Notes: a model not told the origin generated them from the sequence alone. DNA of 64,000 bases from Lentinus brumalis (GCA_001792895.1 MARA01000002.1:1860001-1924000), one strand, 5' to 3'. Positions 43,991 through 56,669 are shown, counted from the stretch's first letter. Translations and numbers: made by a program.

Positions 43991-45333
43991 CTACATGTCC
44001 GCGCTGAAGATGTTGATAGAGTCGCGAGTAGCTCCCGAAGAGGTTACAAGGAGGTTGTCCTGGAAGACGCCTATGGTCAGTGCCAACTCCTGCAGGGGAA
44101 ATGCATATACTCGTACCGCGCAGGACGAGCCAAGGTTCGCACTGCCCACCCAGCCAGGCTCCCAGTAGACTATCCGAAGCATCAGCTCGGCCGCGAGAGA
44201 TATGAACACCAGGACGTACAGATACCCTGGCCCCTGCCGTTGGGAAGGCCCGCCAATATGTTCTTGATGTCGTTGGTCCAAGTCGCTTGTCCGCTCGTCG
44301 ACACCGGGATGCTGGGCTCCGTCAGCTTTACTCCCGAGCAGCTCACAGGCCAGTCGGTCTCCGCAACAACGATCGGCTTCCCATAATTGTTGGCGAGATT
44401 CGTGAGCGACGACTTCAAGTTGTTCAGGGTCGCGCCCGAGTCGTAGAACGGGTAGAAGGAGACGCCGATGATGTCGACCTGGCTGGCCTGCAGTGCTCCC
44501 GGGACATACACCCCCGAGAACCACGAGTTGAGCCCAGACCAGTTCCACCCGTTCGCAAGGTGTATGAGGATCTTGGGGTTCCCCGCGGCCTTCGCGCCGT
44601 TGATCGCGGAGTGGAGGAGCTCGGAGAGTTGGTGGAAGCCGCCCGATGAGATTTCGCCTACGGGCCAGAGCAGGCCGTTGTTTATCTCGTTGCCCACCTG
44701 TAACCGCAAGGGGGACGACTCTGTCAGCATGAGAACTACCCCTGCCTGGGTACAATAATGTGATATCAGGCACACCTGCAAGATATCGATGGGAGTGCCT
44801 TGGTTCGCGAAGCTCTGGACGACATTCAGCGTGTAGCTGCGAAGACGCCGGATTGGCAAAGTCAGCTTTTGAATGATGGAGGAGATGTAAGCAGCTACGT
44901 ACTTGTATATCTGAGTGTTCAAACCGTCCAAGTTGGTGGGCCATGCCGACGGGATTGCTTGTTTACCCGGATCGGCCCCTACGCAAGGACCCTGTCAAGA
45001 AGGAGCACTTGGGCGGATAATTACGCGCGTGTACGCACATGTGTCGCTGTAGTGCAAGTCAACTATCAATGTCATGCCAGCGGCCTTCACGCGCTTTGCA
45101 AGCGCAAGGCCGTATTGGAGGTTGTAGTCGCCGGCCGTCCAGATCCGGATGCGAGCGGCGTTCATGCCGTGGTTCTTGAGGATGGTCTCGAATGGTTGGA
45201 CTTGACCGTTGTCGCTAAAGCGTACACCTTGTGTTTCCACCACGGCGAGGGAAGATATGTCCGCGCCATGGTAGGTCAGCGCGCTCGACAGCCAGGAGAA
45301 CGAGAGCAGGAGGACGGGGAGTAGAGCGAACAT
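43991..45333 (-). CDS. Secreted arabinogalactan endo-beta-1,4-galactanase (GH53)
   Basis: Six exons (45333-45039, 44978-44903, 44836-44776, 44697-44226, 44169-44117, 44059-43991) give 341 aa. Signal peptide MFALLPVLLLSFSWLSSA is followed by LTYHGADISSLAVVE and NAARIRIWTAGDYNLQYGLA. The barrel then shows LIVDLHYSDTWADPGKQ and DILQVGNEINNGLLWP, with the acid/base Glu148. The nucleophile Glu257 lies in VVAETDWPVSC. VYWEPGWVGSANLGSSC and a short C-terminal tail follow. It cleaves beta-1,4-galactan side chains of pectin outside the cell, fitting a plant-biomass degrader. Both catalytic Glu are present. Confidence 0.95.
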
Positions 45334-45501
45334 GCTGCCTGACGCTATCGAGCCGATCCCCCATGGCCGACTTATGTATGTCCTCTAGAAGGGTCATGCA
45401 CGAGATTTAGAGCCATGCTGAACTGTTCGAAGTCCGAGGTTAGACCAGATGATGGCGACGTCGCCATTCAGCGGGAGCATACACAAGTCTCTTGCGAGCC
45501 G

Positions 45502-45572
45502 GCGGGACCGGGGTAGTGGTCACCTGGGTCGTTGCCATCGACCCGCCGGGGGTTCGATTCCCCGATAATGCA
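45502..45572 (+). tRNA. tRNA-Gly(GCC)-like sequence, probably a relic
   Basis: An anticodon arm with loop TTGCCAT (anticodon GCC) and a 6-bp stem GGGTCG/CGACCC, a D-arm-like GGTAGTGGTCA, and a T-arm GGGGTTCGATTCCCC are present. The 3' acceptor strand ATAATGC is typical of tRNA-Gly. The 5' acceptor strand (GCGGGAC at 45502) pairs at only four of seven positions, and one T-stem pair is G-G. The A- and B-box regions look intact, but a functional tRNA is doubtful. Confidence 0.45.
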
Positions 45573-45738
45573 TCGTAGTCTGCAGGTTGTAAGTACACGG
45601 TACATAGATGTTGGGTCTTACAGCCTTAGATACATAACATTGAACAACAGCTTCTTCTGACCCTGATCGCACTCTGGCGTACGTCCACATGGTTACTAGA
45701 AGGTGTGGCAACCCCCTCTGAAGATGTGTTACGGGCAG

Positions 45739-47514
45739 TCAGACGACATGCGGCGGAGGGGAGTCGGATGCTCTTGAATGAGTCATGGGTGCCACCTTCT
45801 GATCCGGAACGTAACCATCGCCTCCGGGAAACGAACTTCCTTTCATGTCCACGACATCGACCATCTCATGCGACTCCACGTCGATGTAGATCTCTTGCGG
45901 GCCCTGCTGCAGACGAGGTAAGTGCATGTTCAGATTCTGTGTAACCGCGAGAGACCAGGGAGTGGGACGCACTCGAAGACTCACACGTCTGCTATGGTCG
46001 CTCTTCAACATGTTCACGTTCCGCACTCTCGGGACACTCCGCACGGGTTCAGAGCGCTCCACATTCTGGCTCATCGCCTGGCTGGACTCCGAGTACTGCC
46101 AGCCGGCGCGAGAGTTGAGGCTAGACATGAGGCAATTGGTGTAGAGCTTGGACAGCGGGAGGTTGAAGATTAGATGCAATCCCGTCGGCTGGTATGAGGG
46201 AAGGGAAGTCAGCACCGCGAGGCCTCGTAAGACGACTCGGGAGAATGGTGACGTACGAAAACGAGGAAGAGGATGAGGTCGATAATAGCACAGAGCGCCG
46301 TGATCAGCCCTGTCTGCACCGTCACTGAAACATGGTGTCCGTGCGGTTAGTCCTCCGGCGAGCACAAGGTAGGAGCGAAACACTTACGGCGAATGATCTT
46401 GTTGACGACGGTATCGGTGAGTGCCATCCCAGTTTTGTTCCTGCGCTGGACAGTACATGAGCATCCGGGATACTTAGCTGAACAAAGCGTTCTGCGTACG
46501 AGATGCCACACGAGCGCCGCGGTGATGATGGTGTCGGCGACCGCGGAAAAGGCCAACCAGATGATGACGATCACCTGGAATTTCTGGAAGTGCACGAATT
46601 CTGGTACCCTGACAACCGCGATGGAAGTCCCGAGGCCGCCGCCTATACGCGGGTTAGTTTCGTGCGTTCGAGAACCCAATGTGACGTTAACAACTGTGCA
46701 CGTACAGAGTTGGGCGAACGAGCAAAAGCAAATTACGCAGACGGTGAAGATGTTCGAAGTGAGAACCTTCACACGCCATGCAAAGAAGAACTGCACGAGC
46801 GCAGCGATGAACGCCTAGAGCTCCTCAACGTTAGCAAGTGGTATATATCAGACGGAGCTTGCGCCTTACCGTCATGAATGGGTCTAGTCGTGCGTGGAAG
46901 AGCGTTTGTCATGTGTGTACAAGGAAACATATGACCATTCGCCAAAGGCCGTACCTGTAGCAAATACTGACTCTGTCGTGAGTAGCGCAGACTACAAACA
47001 TCACTTGCACGCTCACCCCAGCTAGCTCTCGAGATCGCGTCATTGTCGCCTGAGACGATATCGTCAAGACATATGTGGACAAAAGGGTAGCGGGACTCAC
47101 CGAAGTTGTTGATAAGGGGCATGTACAAGAACGCGACGTCAAAGCAACAATTGACAGTATCGCAGATGAACAGCAGGAAAACCTGCGCTTGCCTGAGTAC
47201 GGGCTTGCCGGTATGTAAAGACGGAAGCGAGAACCCTCACCAAAAGCTTCATCCACGTCCGGTCCCTGTAGTATCGCAACACAATGTCGTCTCTAAGTCG
47301 AGCGAGCCGTCAAATGAGAAGGGACGCGGAACGTACCGCTTGTACACATGGAAATACAGATATGTCTGCGTCACCATGATCCCATAGAGCGCGATATTGA
47401 GCACGACGCCGATGAATATGGGTCCATATCTAGATGCAGTAGAGTCATCAGTCAGCATGTTTCTCCCGCCAGCGGAGACCGTCAGACGTACATCTCTACG
47501 GCTGGCGTACCCAT
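45739..47514 (-). CDS. DUF6534 multi-pass membrane protein
   Basis: Start ATG at 47514 (MGTPAVE), intron, then YGPIFIGVVLNIALYGIMVT, a first membrane span. Further segments: FLLFICDTVNCCFDVAFLY, FFFAWRVKVLTSNIFTVCVI, FQVIVIIWLAFSAVADTIIT, HLRRNKTGMALTDTVVNKII, LTVQTGLITALCAIIDLILF and PTGLHLIFNLPLSKLYTNCL followed by MSSLNSR, which is the DUF6534 signature. This family of seven-span proteins is expanded in Agaricomycetes; function unknown. A cytoplasmic tail of about 90 residues follows, with its own intron. The exons around 46850-47100 are not fully resolved, so the exact exon structure is uncertain. Confidence 0.82.
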
Positions 47515-50500
47515 ATTGACGGTGTAGCAAAGCTTAGAGGAGGCAAGAGCCAGACAAAAGCCGGGACCTATTACTACTAACGCACAAGATGAGCGCCACG
47601 CTGAGGAGATAGGACGAAGGTGCGGATGTCAAAAGACAGGAAGAGGGAAGGCGGAGAAAGAGGGGGAAAGGAACGTACTGGGTATCGGCGCGCGAGTCTA
47701 CACCCCCTCGCACCTGTGGTTTATACTTACCGATGCGCCCGTCCATCAGCGGAGATCGAGACCAGTGTGTGGAGTGCACGTAACTTCCTCGTACACCGGG
47801 AACGGTACCACGGGCCCGGCGTAGACATGCTGCAGGCTTCGGAGAAGCATCGATTCTCCTATGCGGCTTCTCGTTCGACTCGGGGCTGCGTCGCAGATAG
47901 AAAACGGGGCTGCGAGCTTTCGCACCACGAGGCCCCTCAGCTCGGCTTCTTGTGTGGTCGGAGACATGAAATCCCGCCTGCCGGACGTCTGCAACGTCCC
48001 TGAGGCTCGGATCTCCTATTGAGAGGTGGAAGACAATTTTCGCGTCGTATGTTGACAAGCACGGAAGGCATCACAGGTTCGAGGCGTCTGTCCGGATGAC
48101 CGACCGTTGCGGACCAGGAACGCAAAGCTATAGCAGTGGATACGGGAAGGGAAGGCCTGTAGACCTCTCCATCGACCCTCGCAAGCGACGATTGGCCTGA
48201 ATGACGTGAGACCGGTTACTGCCCCTCTGCAATGCGAACGCGCTGGAAGACGGACTTACCTGTAGAGCAGGGTGCCTGTAGACCATCAGGTTCTGCAGCG
48301 CGTTCACATGTCGTACAAGGTTGAAGAGATGCGGGACCAATGAATGGTATCCCCCCACCCTCGGTGTCTGGCAGAAGCATGAGTGCTCGGCCTGAAGACG
48401 ACTCTCCCAACAGGTCGCGGACACACCTTAAGGCGGCCCCTTATCGCTGCGTTGGTTACGCTTCCCCTTTCACCGCGAAGCCGACGTCAATGAAGCTCTG
48501 ACCTTGCCATATCAAGAAGCAGTTTACGGCGGCATGTCGTATACAGACGATAGATGCACAAGTAAGTGCATCCATCTGAGTGTTTCTTCTTCCACGATGA
48601 GCGGGGACGAACGGCGGATGGCGGTGGTCGCACTGGATTGTACAGGGGTTGCAACTTCAAGCGCAACACACTCGAGAGTCGAGCATCCGCAGCGAATATC
48701 GTCGCGATCTTCGCCCAAAGTTATGTCCGGGGCAGTGCATCTGCACCCACCCAAACTTCAGTTCTACACAAGAACGCCGATGTCAGTGATACTACCCACG
48801 TCCCGCGCACTCCGTCATCAGTCGTCTGATGATGTATACTACGAACCTTGCTGAGAGACGCATATGGCGTCCGAAGGAGGCGATGGGAATGGGACCCAAT
48901 CGCGAGCGACGGTTGCTTTACGGCCCGTAGAGAAGAATGCGAGTGTCCGGCCGATTCAAGTCTGAGTGTTGCGACTTATCTCCCCGAGGCAGCCAGAGGC
49001 AGCCGTACCGGACCGGTCATTCTTCTGGTAGCCGTCGGCCCTCGAGCATAGCGCACGGGCACGGTCTAGAACCGAACCTCGTATTGCGACGGTGGGCCCT
49101 TCCTCTGCAGCTGCAAACAGCTGTAAGAGGTCAAATACTCGGTGCAGGAGCTAAAACTTTCGATATTCTGTAACTCAAGATGAGCCAACGGCCCATGTCA
49201 AGTCCGAGGGTCATGGTGGGAGGGCAGTGTCAGTAAACGCACATACCGGGCATCAGTTGTCTGATGCTGTGAAGTACAAACCTTGTCGAGAGCCGCATAT
49301 CATGGCGTCTGAATCGGCCTCAAAAGAGAATATCGATGCGAGAGATCGACCCATGTGGAGCGTCGCCGTCTTGCAGTAAGTTTACCTTTGATAACCAACT
49401 CACCAGGTCCGGGTGGTGCGGTAGATGACAGTCGGTCGGGAGGAGACGAACGTCTCAGATTCGACGCCAGCACCGTCTAGTACTACCATCTCTTCTTCCT
49501 CAGCCTCGGCGCAATTTATCACATCACTCAGCTCGCACCGAGGTTCATCCGTGCACTATTCATGTCGCCTTCCGATCCCTCGAAACGTCACTGTATCCCT
49601 TGCACCCTCTTCTGCCCCCCCACGTCGCCTTCTTAGCTCCTCAGCCGCACGATAGAAGCCCCGACTCAGCCGGCCATGGACATATCCTCACAGCCACAGC
49701 AAGCCGTCGAGATGAGTGCGTTTACCGTGTATGTCCAAGCCGCTGAACGTCTTCGCGGCGGCGGTGTTGAGATTAGAGACAACATAAGTGACATCGTCTG
49801 TACGTCTGACTTCCAGTCCATTTCGCCGGAGCTGACTCCAATACGGAACAGCTCTGCGGCATGCGAGGGTGGCGGAATACTCTCGCCGAAGACACGTTAG
49901 ATACCGCCGCATGACATGCTCAAACGCAGGAGGATTCAGCTGCGTGGAGCGAGTAGTGACCGTCGGACCTATTGCCAGTGTGTTCTGCCGGATTGCCAGG
50001 CCTTTCGACGAGCGTATCATTTGATTCTCCTCCCTAAGTGGCTATCACCATCACAGCGCCATCGCACGTTTCTCCTCTCCCCAAGCGGGATGGAGTCACA
50101 GCCCTGTCCTGGTCGGAATCTCTCATGATCCTGAACTTGATGTTGAACATGGCGAGGTTCGCTGCGTGACGCGGAAGGCGAGTGAGGAAAGCAGGAAGAT
50201 CCGACAAGGTCCTGGATAATCCAAGAATATACTTGAGGGTCCTCCTGAGAGAAGTCCCATACTTACGGAAGGTCCAGCGGGTCCGGCGATTGATATTCGT
50301 AAAGGGAGCTCGTCGCCAGCCTAGACAGGTTGGGGAGGGCGCAATACTCCTCAAACCGCGCATCCGCCCAAAGCTCCCCGTCAGCGGCCCAGATACGTCC
50401 TTCTGTCTGCACGGAAAACTTGGATACTCCGATGCGAAGTGACTGTGCTGCATGCCTGCCAGTGAAGCGAGCAATGATTAGTCAGTCGCTGGCAGTCACC

Positions 50501-51550
50501 TATGACGAACTCACCAGTATGCAGAATGCCACTATGCCGTACATAGCACCTACGACATGTGCGCCTCCGGATAAATCCTGCTCAGAGCTTGTCAGGATGG
50601 TGGAACAAGCAGAGGCGTTGAAGCTCGGGTTGGTGGCAGTGTCGCGGGCCGTGGTGGCGCCGCGCGCCTCGCTCCTCCTGAGTCCTCCCGCGACCATCGT
50701 CAGCTGCTTAAGCTCACCATCTCTTCTGAACGTCCTATCATGTCACTCTGCATCTTCGGCTGATATTACGAACTTCTCATATGCGTCTCAGAAGTATCTT
50801 TCACGATGAGTTCTCGCCCTCGGCGGAGTATCCATGGCCTGGTCCCTGAGTGGAGTCAGGAGAGAAGCACGCGTTCGCGTACAATTTGGTCTCTCGGGCA
50901 GTTATGTTCTGTTCTGGCCCACATCTCTAGCTTCCTTGCGTCTCCGAATGCCGTTCGAATTTGATGGAATCCACTGCAACGTACGCACTGTCGCCATGCT
51001 GCGCATGTAACAGGCGCCACGAAGTCCCATCTGAGGCGTTCTATTTCCGCAGTGAAGTAACTATCAATGCCCCGCCCGTGACATTGTGAGTGCGACGATT
51101 TCTCGCGCATTGCTGTACATCCACTGCCAATCCAATGAGACTTCTGCCTCAGGAAGGCGAGCAGGTGACTGTGAATGAGGCGGCCCACAGGTAGCGGCGT
51201 TGCATACTCATACATACCCATCCACTTCCAGGACTCAGCCCAACTAATCTGCCTTTGCATATCACCGGCCACCACGGAAGCCACATCAGGCAGGTGCGAG
51301 AAGTCAAGAAGCATGCCGTATGCGGCAACGGCCTTTCCTAGACCGTCGGTTTGGCACAGAGTTCCGTTGCACACCCAGCACTACGACAGGGCATCAGCTT
51401 ATCCAGAAACAGAACCCTGACAGGGTCACCAGCTATCGCGCCGCATATAAGGGTCGCGAGCATGCACGGGTCTCCCCCAGTATCTCTCATCTCTCTCCCT
51501 CAGACCACCGTACACCAGCATCTAGCATCCATCTCGTCAGTCTCTCCACG
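47515..51550. other. Gene-poor stretch, 4 kb
   Basis: No conserved gene recognised. A 172-codon minus-strand frame (51374-50856, containing MLLDFSHLPDVASVVAGDMQ and SWAESWKWMGMYEYATPLP) looks partly coding but begins with GTG and has no known domain. A plus ORF with a true ATG at 49676 is short. Two diverged copies of a roughly 75-bp segment lie at 48808 and 49243. The last part must hold the promoter of the GMC gene at 51551. Confidence 0.4.
48808..49317 (+). repeat. Pair of diverged direct repeats, about 75 bp each
   Basis: 48808-48880 and 49243-49317 share an ordered series of words: ATCAGT-GTCTGATG, TAC-AACCTTG, GAGAG-CGCATAT and ATGGCGTC-GAA. Identity is roughly 75 percent by eye. Neither copy lies in a recognised gene. 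Confidence 0.55.
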
Positions 51551-54500
51551 ATGCTGGCAACCATCGGCGACGTCAAGGACAAGTCCTTTGATTATATTGT
51601 GTGCGGTGAGTTTCCATGCTGTCTGTCGTGCTGCTCGTCTTCGGACCTATGTCGCTGACCCGCATACTCAGGTGGTGGTGTGCGTCACGATGTCCCCACA
51701 ATACCCTGGATGACTCTAACGTGGATCTAGACCGCCGGTCTCACTCTAGCTGCGCGGCTTAGCGAGGACCCCGACACGACCGTTCTCGTCTTGGAAGCTG
51801 GAGCCGCAAACTTCGACGACATGGCGATTCGTGAGTATTATCATCAATGACCATCCCTCCGGCATGACTGAACTCATACATATGACATGATCCCAGTCCG
51901 CCCGGCCTCGTATGGTAGTCACTTCGGCAACGCCGCCTACGCCTGGGACCATAACACGGTACGCTTGTTCCTGGGCTGGTGCTGTTCGCTGCGTTCTGAC
52001 CGAACGGTTGCATGTAGATAAAGCAGAAACTGACCGGAGACAACGCACACATGTGGGCGAGGTGGGTATATGCGCTCCTTTCGTGCGTCATCTCACCGAT
52101 CTGCCGCACTACAGAGGCAAGGGCCTTGGCGGAAGCTCAGGAATCAACTTTCTCTGCTGGATCAAGCCTCCGGCGGAGGACATCGACGGTCAGGGACTGG
52201 ACGTAGCCGCGGTCCGCTGCATGCTCACTCGCTCGTACTAGATATCGAACGTCTCGGCAACCCCGGTTGGAACTGGAACAACTTCGAGAAGTACATTCAA
52301 CGAACGGAAGGGTGATATAGATATCTCTCGATCATTGCATGCCCGACTAAAGCCCTGCTCCTAGCTTCGTGCCTCCGACCGAGGAGTTTAAGTTGCGCAA
52401 AGGTCTGAAGCTTGATGCCTCCAAGATGGGCACTGAAGGTGAGCGCGTGGGCGATACTCTCCGGATGCCCATGCTGATTTTAATAGGTCCCCTCAAGATT
52501 GCTTATCCCGCAACAATTGAGGACGCAGAGCAGAAGGTTGAAGAGGTATATTCCCAAGCCATCGCTCGCTCGAACGCATACTTATACTCTGACGATTACT
52601 CGTAGACACTCATCAACGCTGGCTTATCCGCCGCTGCCAGACCGGTGAGTGACCTGTTTTTCTACAACTACTCAGGAAGCTGAGGTTATTGGCGTCTAGA
52701 TGAACGGGCAGGTCAGTCCTCCCCTGAACGTACCGTGTCGTTCATCTTGACTAACACATCTCGTGTAGCCTCACGGAACATACTTCGCGCCGCTCACGTA
52801 TGATCCGAAGACCCATACTCGCTCTTACGCCGCAACGGTATGTTTGTTAGTTCTTCTCTCTTTCTTCACCATGTACTAATTGTAGTCCAGGCGTTCTATC
52901 TTCCTAACCAAGACCGCCCGAACCTCACCGTGCTAGTCAACGCGCATGTCAATCGAGTCGTCCCGGCGTCTGCAAGTGGGCCGAAGTTCGTTGCTGAGTC
53001 CGTGGAGTTCAAGCACGAAGATCAAATCTACGTCGTGCGGGCGAAGAAGGAGGTCGTCCTCAGTACAGGGTCAGTGTATCGCATCAACATACCTGAGCGC
53101 GGTCGATGACGCGTCAGCTGTGTCTTAGTGCCCTGAAGTCTCCGCAAATCCTTGAACTCTCTGGGATCGGGAACCCCAACCTCCTGCGCAGGATCGGCGT
53201 TACTACGAAGGTCGACCTTCCTGGGGTCGGAACCAATGTTCAGGAGCATATGATTGTGGGTGTGAGTTTCGGTGAGTACAGGGCTTTCCGAGTCTTGCCC
53301 TACCATTGACATGCATGCTAGAGCTGCGCGACGATGTCAAATTCGACACACTCGACCTTCTGGGCGACCCCGAGGTGGCCGCCAAGCACTTGGAGCTTCA
53401 GTCAGTATGTCACGCCGTCTATGAAACCTGTTACTCATTGCCACGTAGCTCGACGGGAGAGGGCCTCTTCACCACTGGCATTATCGGATTTTCGTTCGCA
53501 AATCTTGGCGAGGTCACACCCAGAGCGAGCGAGATCATCAAGGCAGCCGAAGACAAGATCATGAAGAACGCTAACAGCTACCCGCCTGGCCTGTTGGAGC
53601 AGTACAAGATTTCCCTGGAGCGACTGAAGAACGGCGTAGGCTGTGAATTCATCAGCTTCCCGGGTCTCAATTCGCGTCCGAGTAGGTCTTAAAATGTGTC
53701 AGTCCGCTCATCCGAAAAGCTGACGCGTCCTCCTGCAAGACCCGCCGGAGAAGGGGAAGCGGTACATTTCGTTCTACGTCGCAATGAATCATGCCTTCTC
53801 CAGGGGTACCATCGTGCGTATGCTTAACGCCGACTCACCAGTGATGTTGAACTCATGTGTCCGTGCAGCATGCCACCTCGAAGGACCCGTCGGTGGACCC
53901 GGAGTTCGACCCTCGTTACTTCGACGAGGAAGTAGGTACGTGCGCTATGTACTGGCGGATACATTATCTGCTCTAATGAGCTACGCAGATCTTCAGGTCT
54001 GGGTCGAAATGGTCAAGTTCTGCAGGAACCTGCGCAACATCTCGCCTCTAAAGGAGATGACAAGTGGGTCGACTGTCTTGAGGCATTCAGTCAAGACTGA
54101 CGATCTTGGCAGCCAAGGAGCATAACCCTGGGCCCGATGTGCAGACAGACGAACAGATCGTCGGTACGTCGCTGTAACATCGTGTGGGAAGGCCAAACTG
54201 AGTGCGTTTCCGTACAGACTGGATTAAGCAGGTCATGTCGACCACCTGGCGTAAGTATATCGAACCTTACGCTCTGTAATTCCATTACTGAGACTGTGTT
54301 TTCCTTGCTAGACACTGCCAGCTCTTGTTCCATGCTGCCCAAGGCCAACGGCGGTGTTGTCGACCCTCAGCTCAAGGTGCGCTCATGCATCTTTCCTCAT
54401 CGACAAGTCCTTACCAAACCGCTGTAGGTCTACGGCACGGAGAATCTCAGGGTCGTCGACCTTTCCGTGCTTCCCTTGCACATTGCTGCGCATCCTCAAG

Positions 54501-54668
54501 GTGAGCGGACCATTCTTCTTGACGGCTCGTGGCGCTGACGCCTTATTATTACCCAGCGGCCGTGTATGCTATCGCCGAGCAAGGTACGATGCACGGGGCC
54601 TTTGTAAACGTGCGATTCTGATAATGCTTGTAGGTGCCGACATCATCAAGGGCAAGTTCCAGCTGTGA
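51551..54668 (+). CDS. GMC-family FAD oxidoreductase (AA3-like)
   Basis: A heavily spliced gene (more than 15 exons). Exon 1 (51551-51605) plus an 8-nt exon (51672-51679) plus exon 3 (51731-51830) give DKSFDYIVCGGGTAGLTLAA, the FAD-binding fold, then LVLEAG. GMC signature 1 is RGKGLGGSSGINFLCWIKPP. Signature 2 is STGALKSPQILELSGIGNPN. The C-terminal active-site region has STTWHTASSCSMLPKANGGV and HIAAHPQAAVYAIAEQGADI, so both catalytic His are present. It ends KGKFQL. No signal peptide is evident, so it may act inside the cell. Relatives include aryl-alcohol, glucose and methanol oxidases; the substrate cannot be read. It has a TATA-like ATATAAG about 100 bp upstream. Confidence 0.92.
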
Positions 54669-55055
54669 GATGGTCGCATCATCCAAGGTCCCCCTGCGTG
54701 TGCTGAAACCCGTGTTGTATGTCCCTGTTTCTCGTCTCCAGTAGGACCATGGCTCGCTGTCGCTATTGAGATGTGTACGATACCGTGAGACCTGTATGTC
54801 GTCGTTTGTGTGCAATGCATGTATCACCATCCTGTTGCCCAATGCCAGTGTGTGACACCGTAGGACACCGGGCAGGCGCTCCGCGGGGTTCGGAGATTGC
54901 CATCACATGACGTACACGTCTGCTGGAGGTTCGCGCCCGACATCCATTCGCGCGAGCTGCCATCCATCCTATTCGCTGCACTCTACGCTACCGCTGCCAT
55001 CTGGGGGTACTTCTACTTGTCTGCCAAAATACACTTGCCCCATCTCCCGGCGCGA
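54669..55055. other. Intergenic region upstream of the RING E3 gene
   Basis: 387 bp. An open frame leads into the start at 55056 from 54897, but it has no conserved sequence. Treated as leader and promoter. Confidence 0.4.
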
Positions 55056-56669
55056 ATGTCCGTCCGCAAGGCCCCCAAGTGCGTCGCTATCCTCAAGGCG
55101 CCGAGTTTCGTGCTTACCTGGTCGGCCAGAGGAAAGAAGAGGGCGGTGGAGGAAACTTGCAGCGAGGATGAACATGTCAGCGAAGCTTCCTCCTCAACCA
55201 GTATCGGGGCACCTAGGTCGGCCCGAGCTCGTGAAAAGCAACCAGCTATGCCTCCTGTGAAGAAACGTATGTGCCTCGCCCCATACACCTCACCGTACCA
55301 TCCTCATTTGTGGCCTCCCTAGCGAAGCGTGCCGAGACACGCAAATGCCCTGTGTGCGACGAGGCTATTCCGTTGCGGCTCCTCGGGAAGCACGCAATCC
55401 TAGAGTCGGAGAGGCTGGATGAGATCATGCGCTGCATCGGGTCCACGGAGGTTCATGGAGAGGCCGAGCCGGACGACGGGTTGACAGCTCGGACGCGCCG
55501 GTCGGCTCTGAAAGCGCGGCAGCACATGAAGCCCGGGTCGTCGTCCACGGCGGAAGTAACGCTGGAGGACACGATGAAGACCCTGCGCACGCTGAAGCGA
55601 CACCGGAAGCAGCGGCACGCAAAGCTGCGCGAGCTCACACGGGAGGACGAGGATGCGCCGTGGTGGGGAGGGAGGAGCCGCGCGGAGGCCATGGAGGGAG
55701 ATGGGATGGTCTGCCCTGTGTGCTCGAAGTTTGTGCGAGGGGATGTGGACGTGGTGGAGGCGCATGTGGACTCGTGTTTGGCGTACGAGAGGCTGAGGCA
55801 TGAGGAGGAAGAGGCGGCGCGCGGGAGGAATGGGAGAGGGAGTGCGGACATTGATTTGGACGGCGACGCGGACGTGGACGTGGAGGGGGGTGTTACTTTC
55901 GGGGTGATGGAGGGAGTCAGCCTTCGAGGTGAGCGCCATTCAACGTCACTTGTCGCAGCAAGGTGTGAGCCTTGTTCCAGGGACTGGTTTCGACATTCGA
56001 AATCGGCAGGACGAAGATGTTGACGACGACATCGACGTGGACGGAGAGGACGAAGTGCTTTACGGCGCACCGCAGTTCACAGAGCACGACGTTTTTGCCC
56101 CACCAGAACTGGCCGAAGTAGATGGAGCACTGTCGGATGCAGACACTGAGGCCGACGTGGATGTCAACGACGAGGCGGTAGCTTCAGGAGGTACCTCAGG
56201 AGGGGATGTGCAGCGAGAGCCGAAGAAGGGGAAGACTCTGCATGACCTGGTCGCCGAAGGGAAGGTCGTGCGGAAGCATGTCGAGGATGCGAAGCGGACG
56301 ATGGACGAGGTGATGGGCGTGGGCGATACGGAGAAAGTCGACCTGGCGGTAGAACTCGCGCGAAGAGCGGGGATCAGGCCGCACTGGTGCGTGCCTTGGA
56401 GAGCAAAGTGCAGCTGCTGGTGAGTGTATCCTGTCAATGCACGTTACGTTAGTCTCTGAACGGGAAGACAGGAATCAACCAAGGTCTCGTCCTCCACATC
56501 CTCGCTCTGTCGTATTTGTCTGGACCCCTACACGGAGCCTACCGTCTCGACTGGTTGCTGGCATACGTGCTGTCGCGAATGCTGGCTGCGCTGTCTGGGC
56601 TCGACGAAGCTGTGCCCCATCTGCAAGAGGATCACGGGTGCAACTGACTTGAGAAGAGTGTATCTGTAG
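55056..56669 (+). CDS. RNF220-like RING E3 ubiquitin ligase, frameshifted
   Basis: Exons 55056-55078, 55130-55266, 55323-55928, 55981-56419 and 56472-56669. Two UBZ-like zinc motifs occur: RKCPVCDEAIPLRLLGKH, and MVCPVCSKFVRGDVDVVEAH followed by VDSCL. A long acidic region and a coiled-coil stretch follow. The RING runs CRICLDPYTEPTVSTGCWHT to KLCPICK. The terminal GATDLRRVYL closely matches the end of animal RNF220, an E3 ligase acting with E2 on nuclear substrates. The frame shifts just after ELARRAG: the G4 run at 56369-56372 is one base short. With it the coiled coil (DQAALVRALESKVQLL) joins the RING exon in phase and the CDS is 1404 nt (467 aa). Confidence 0.85.
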
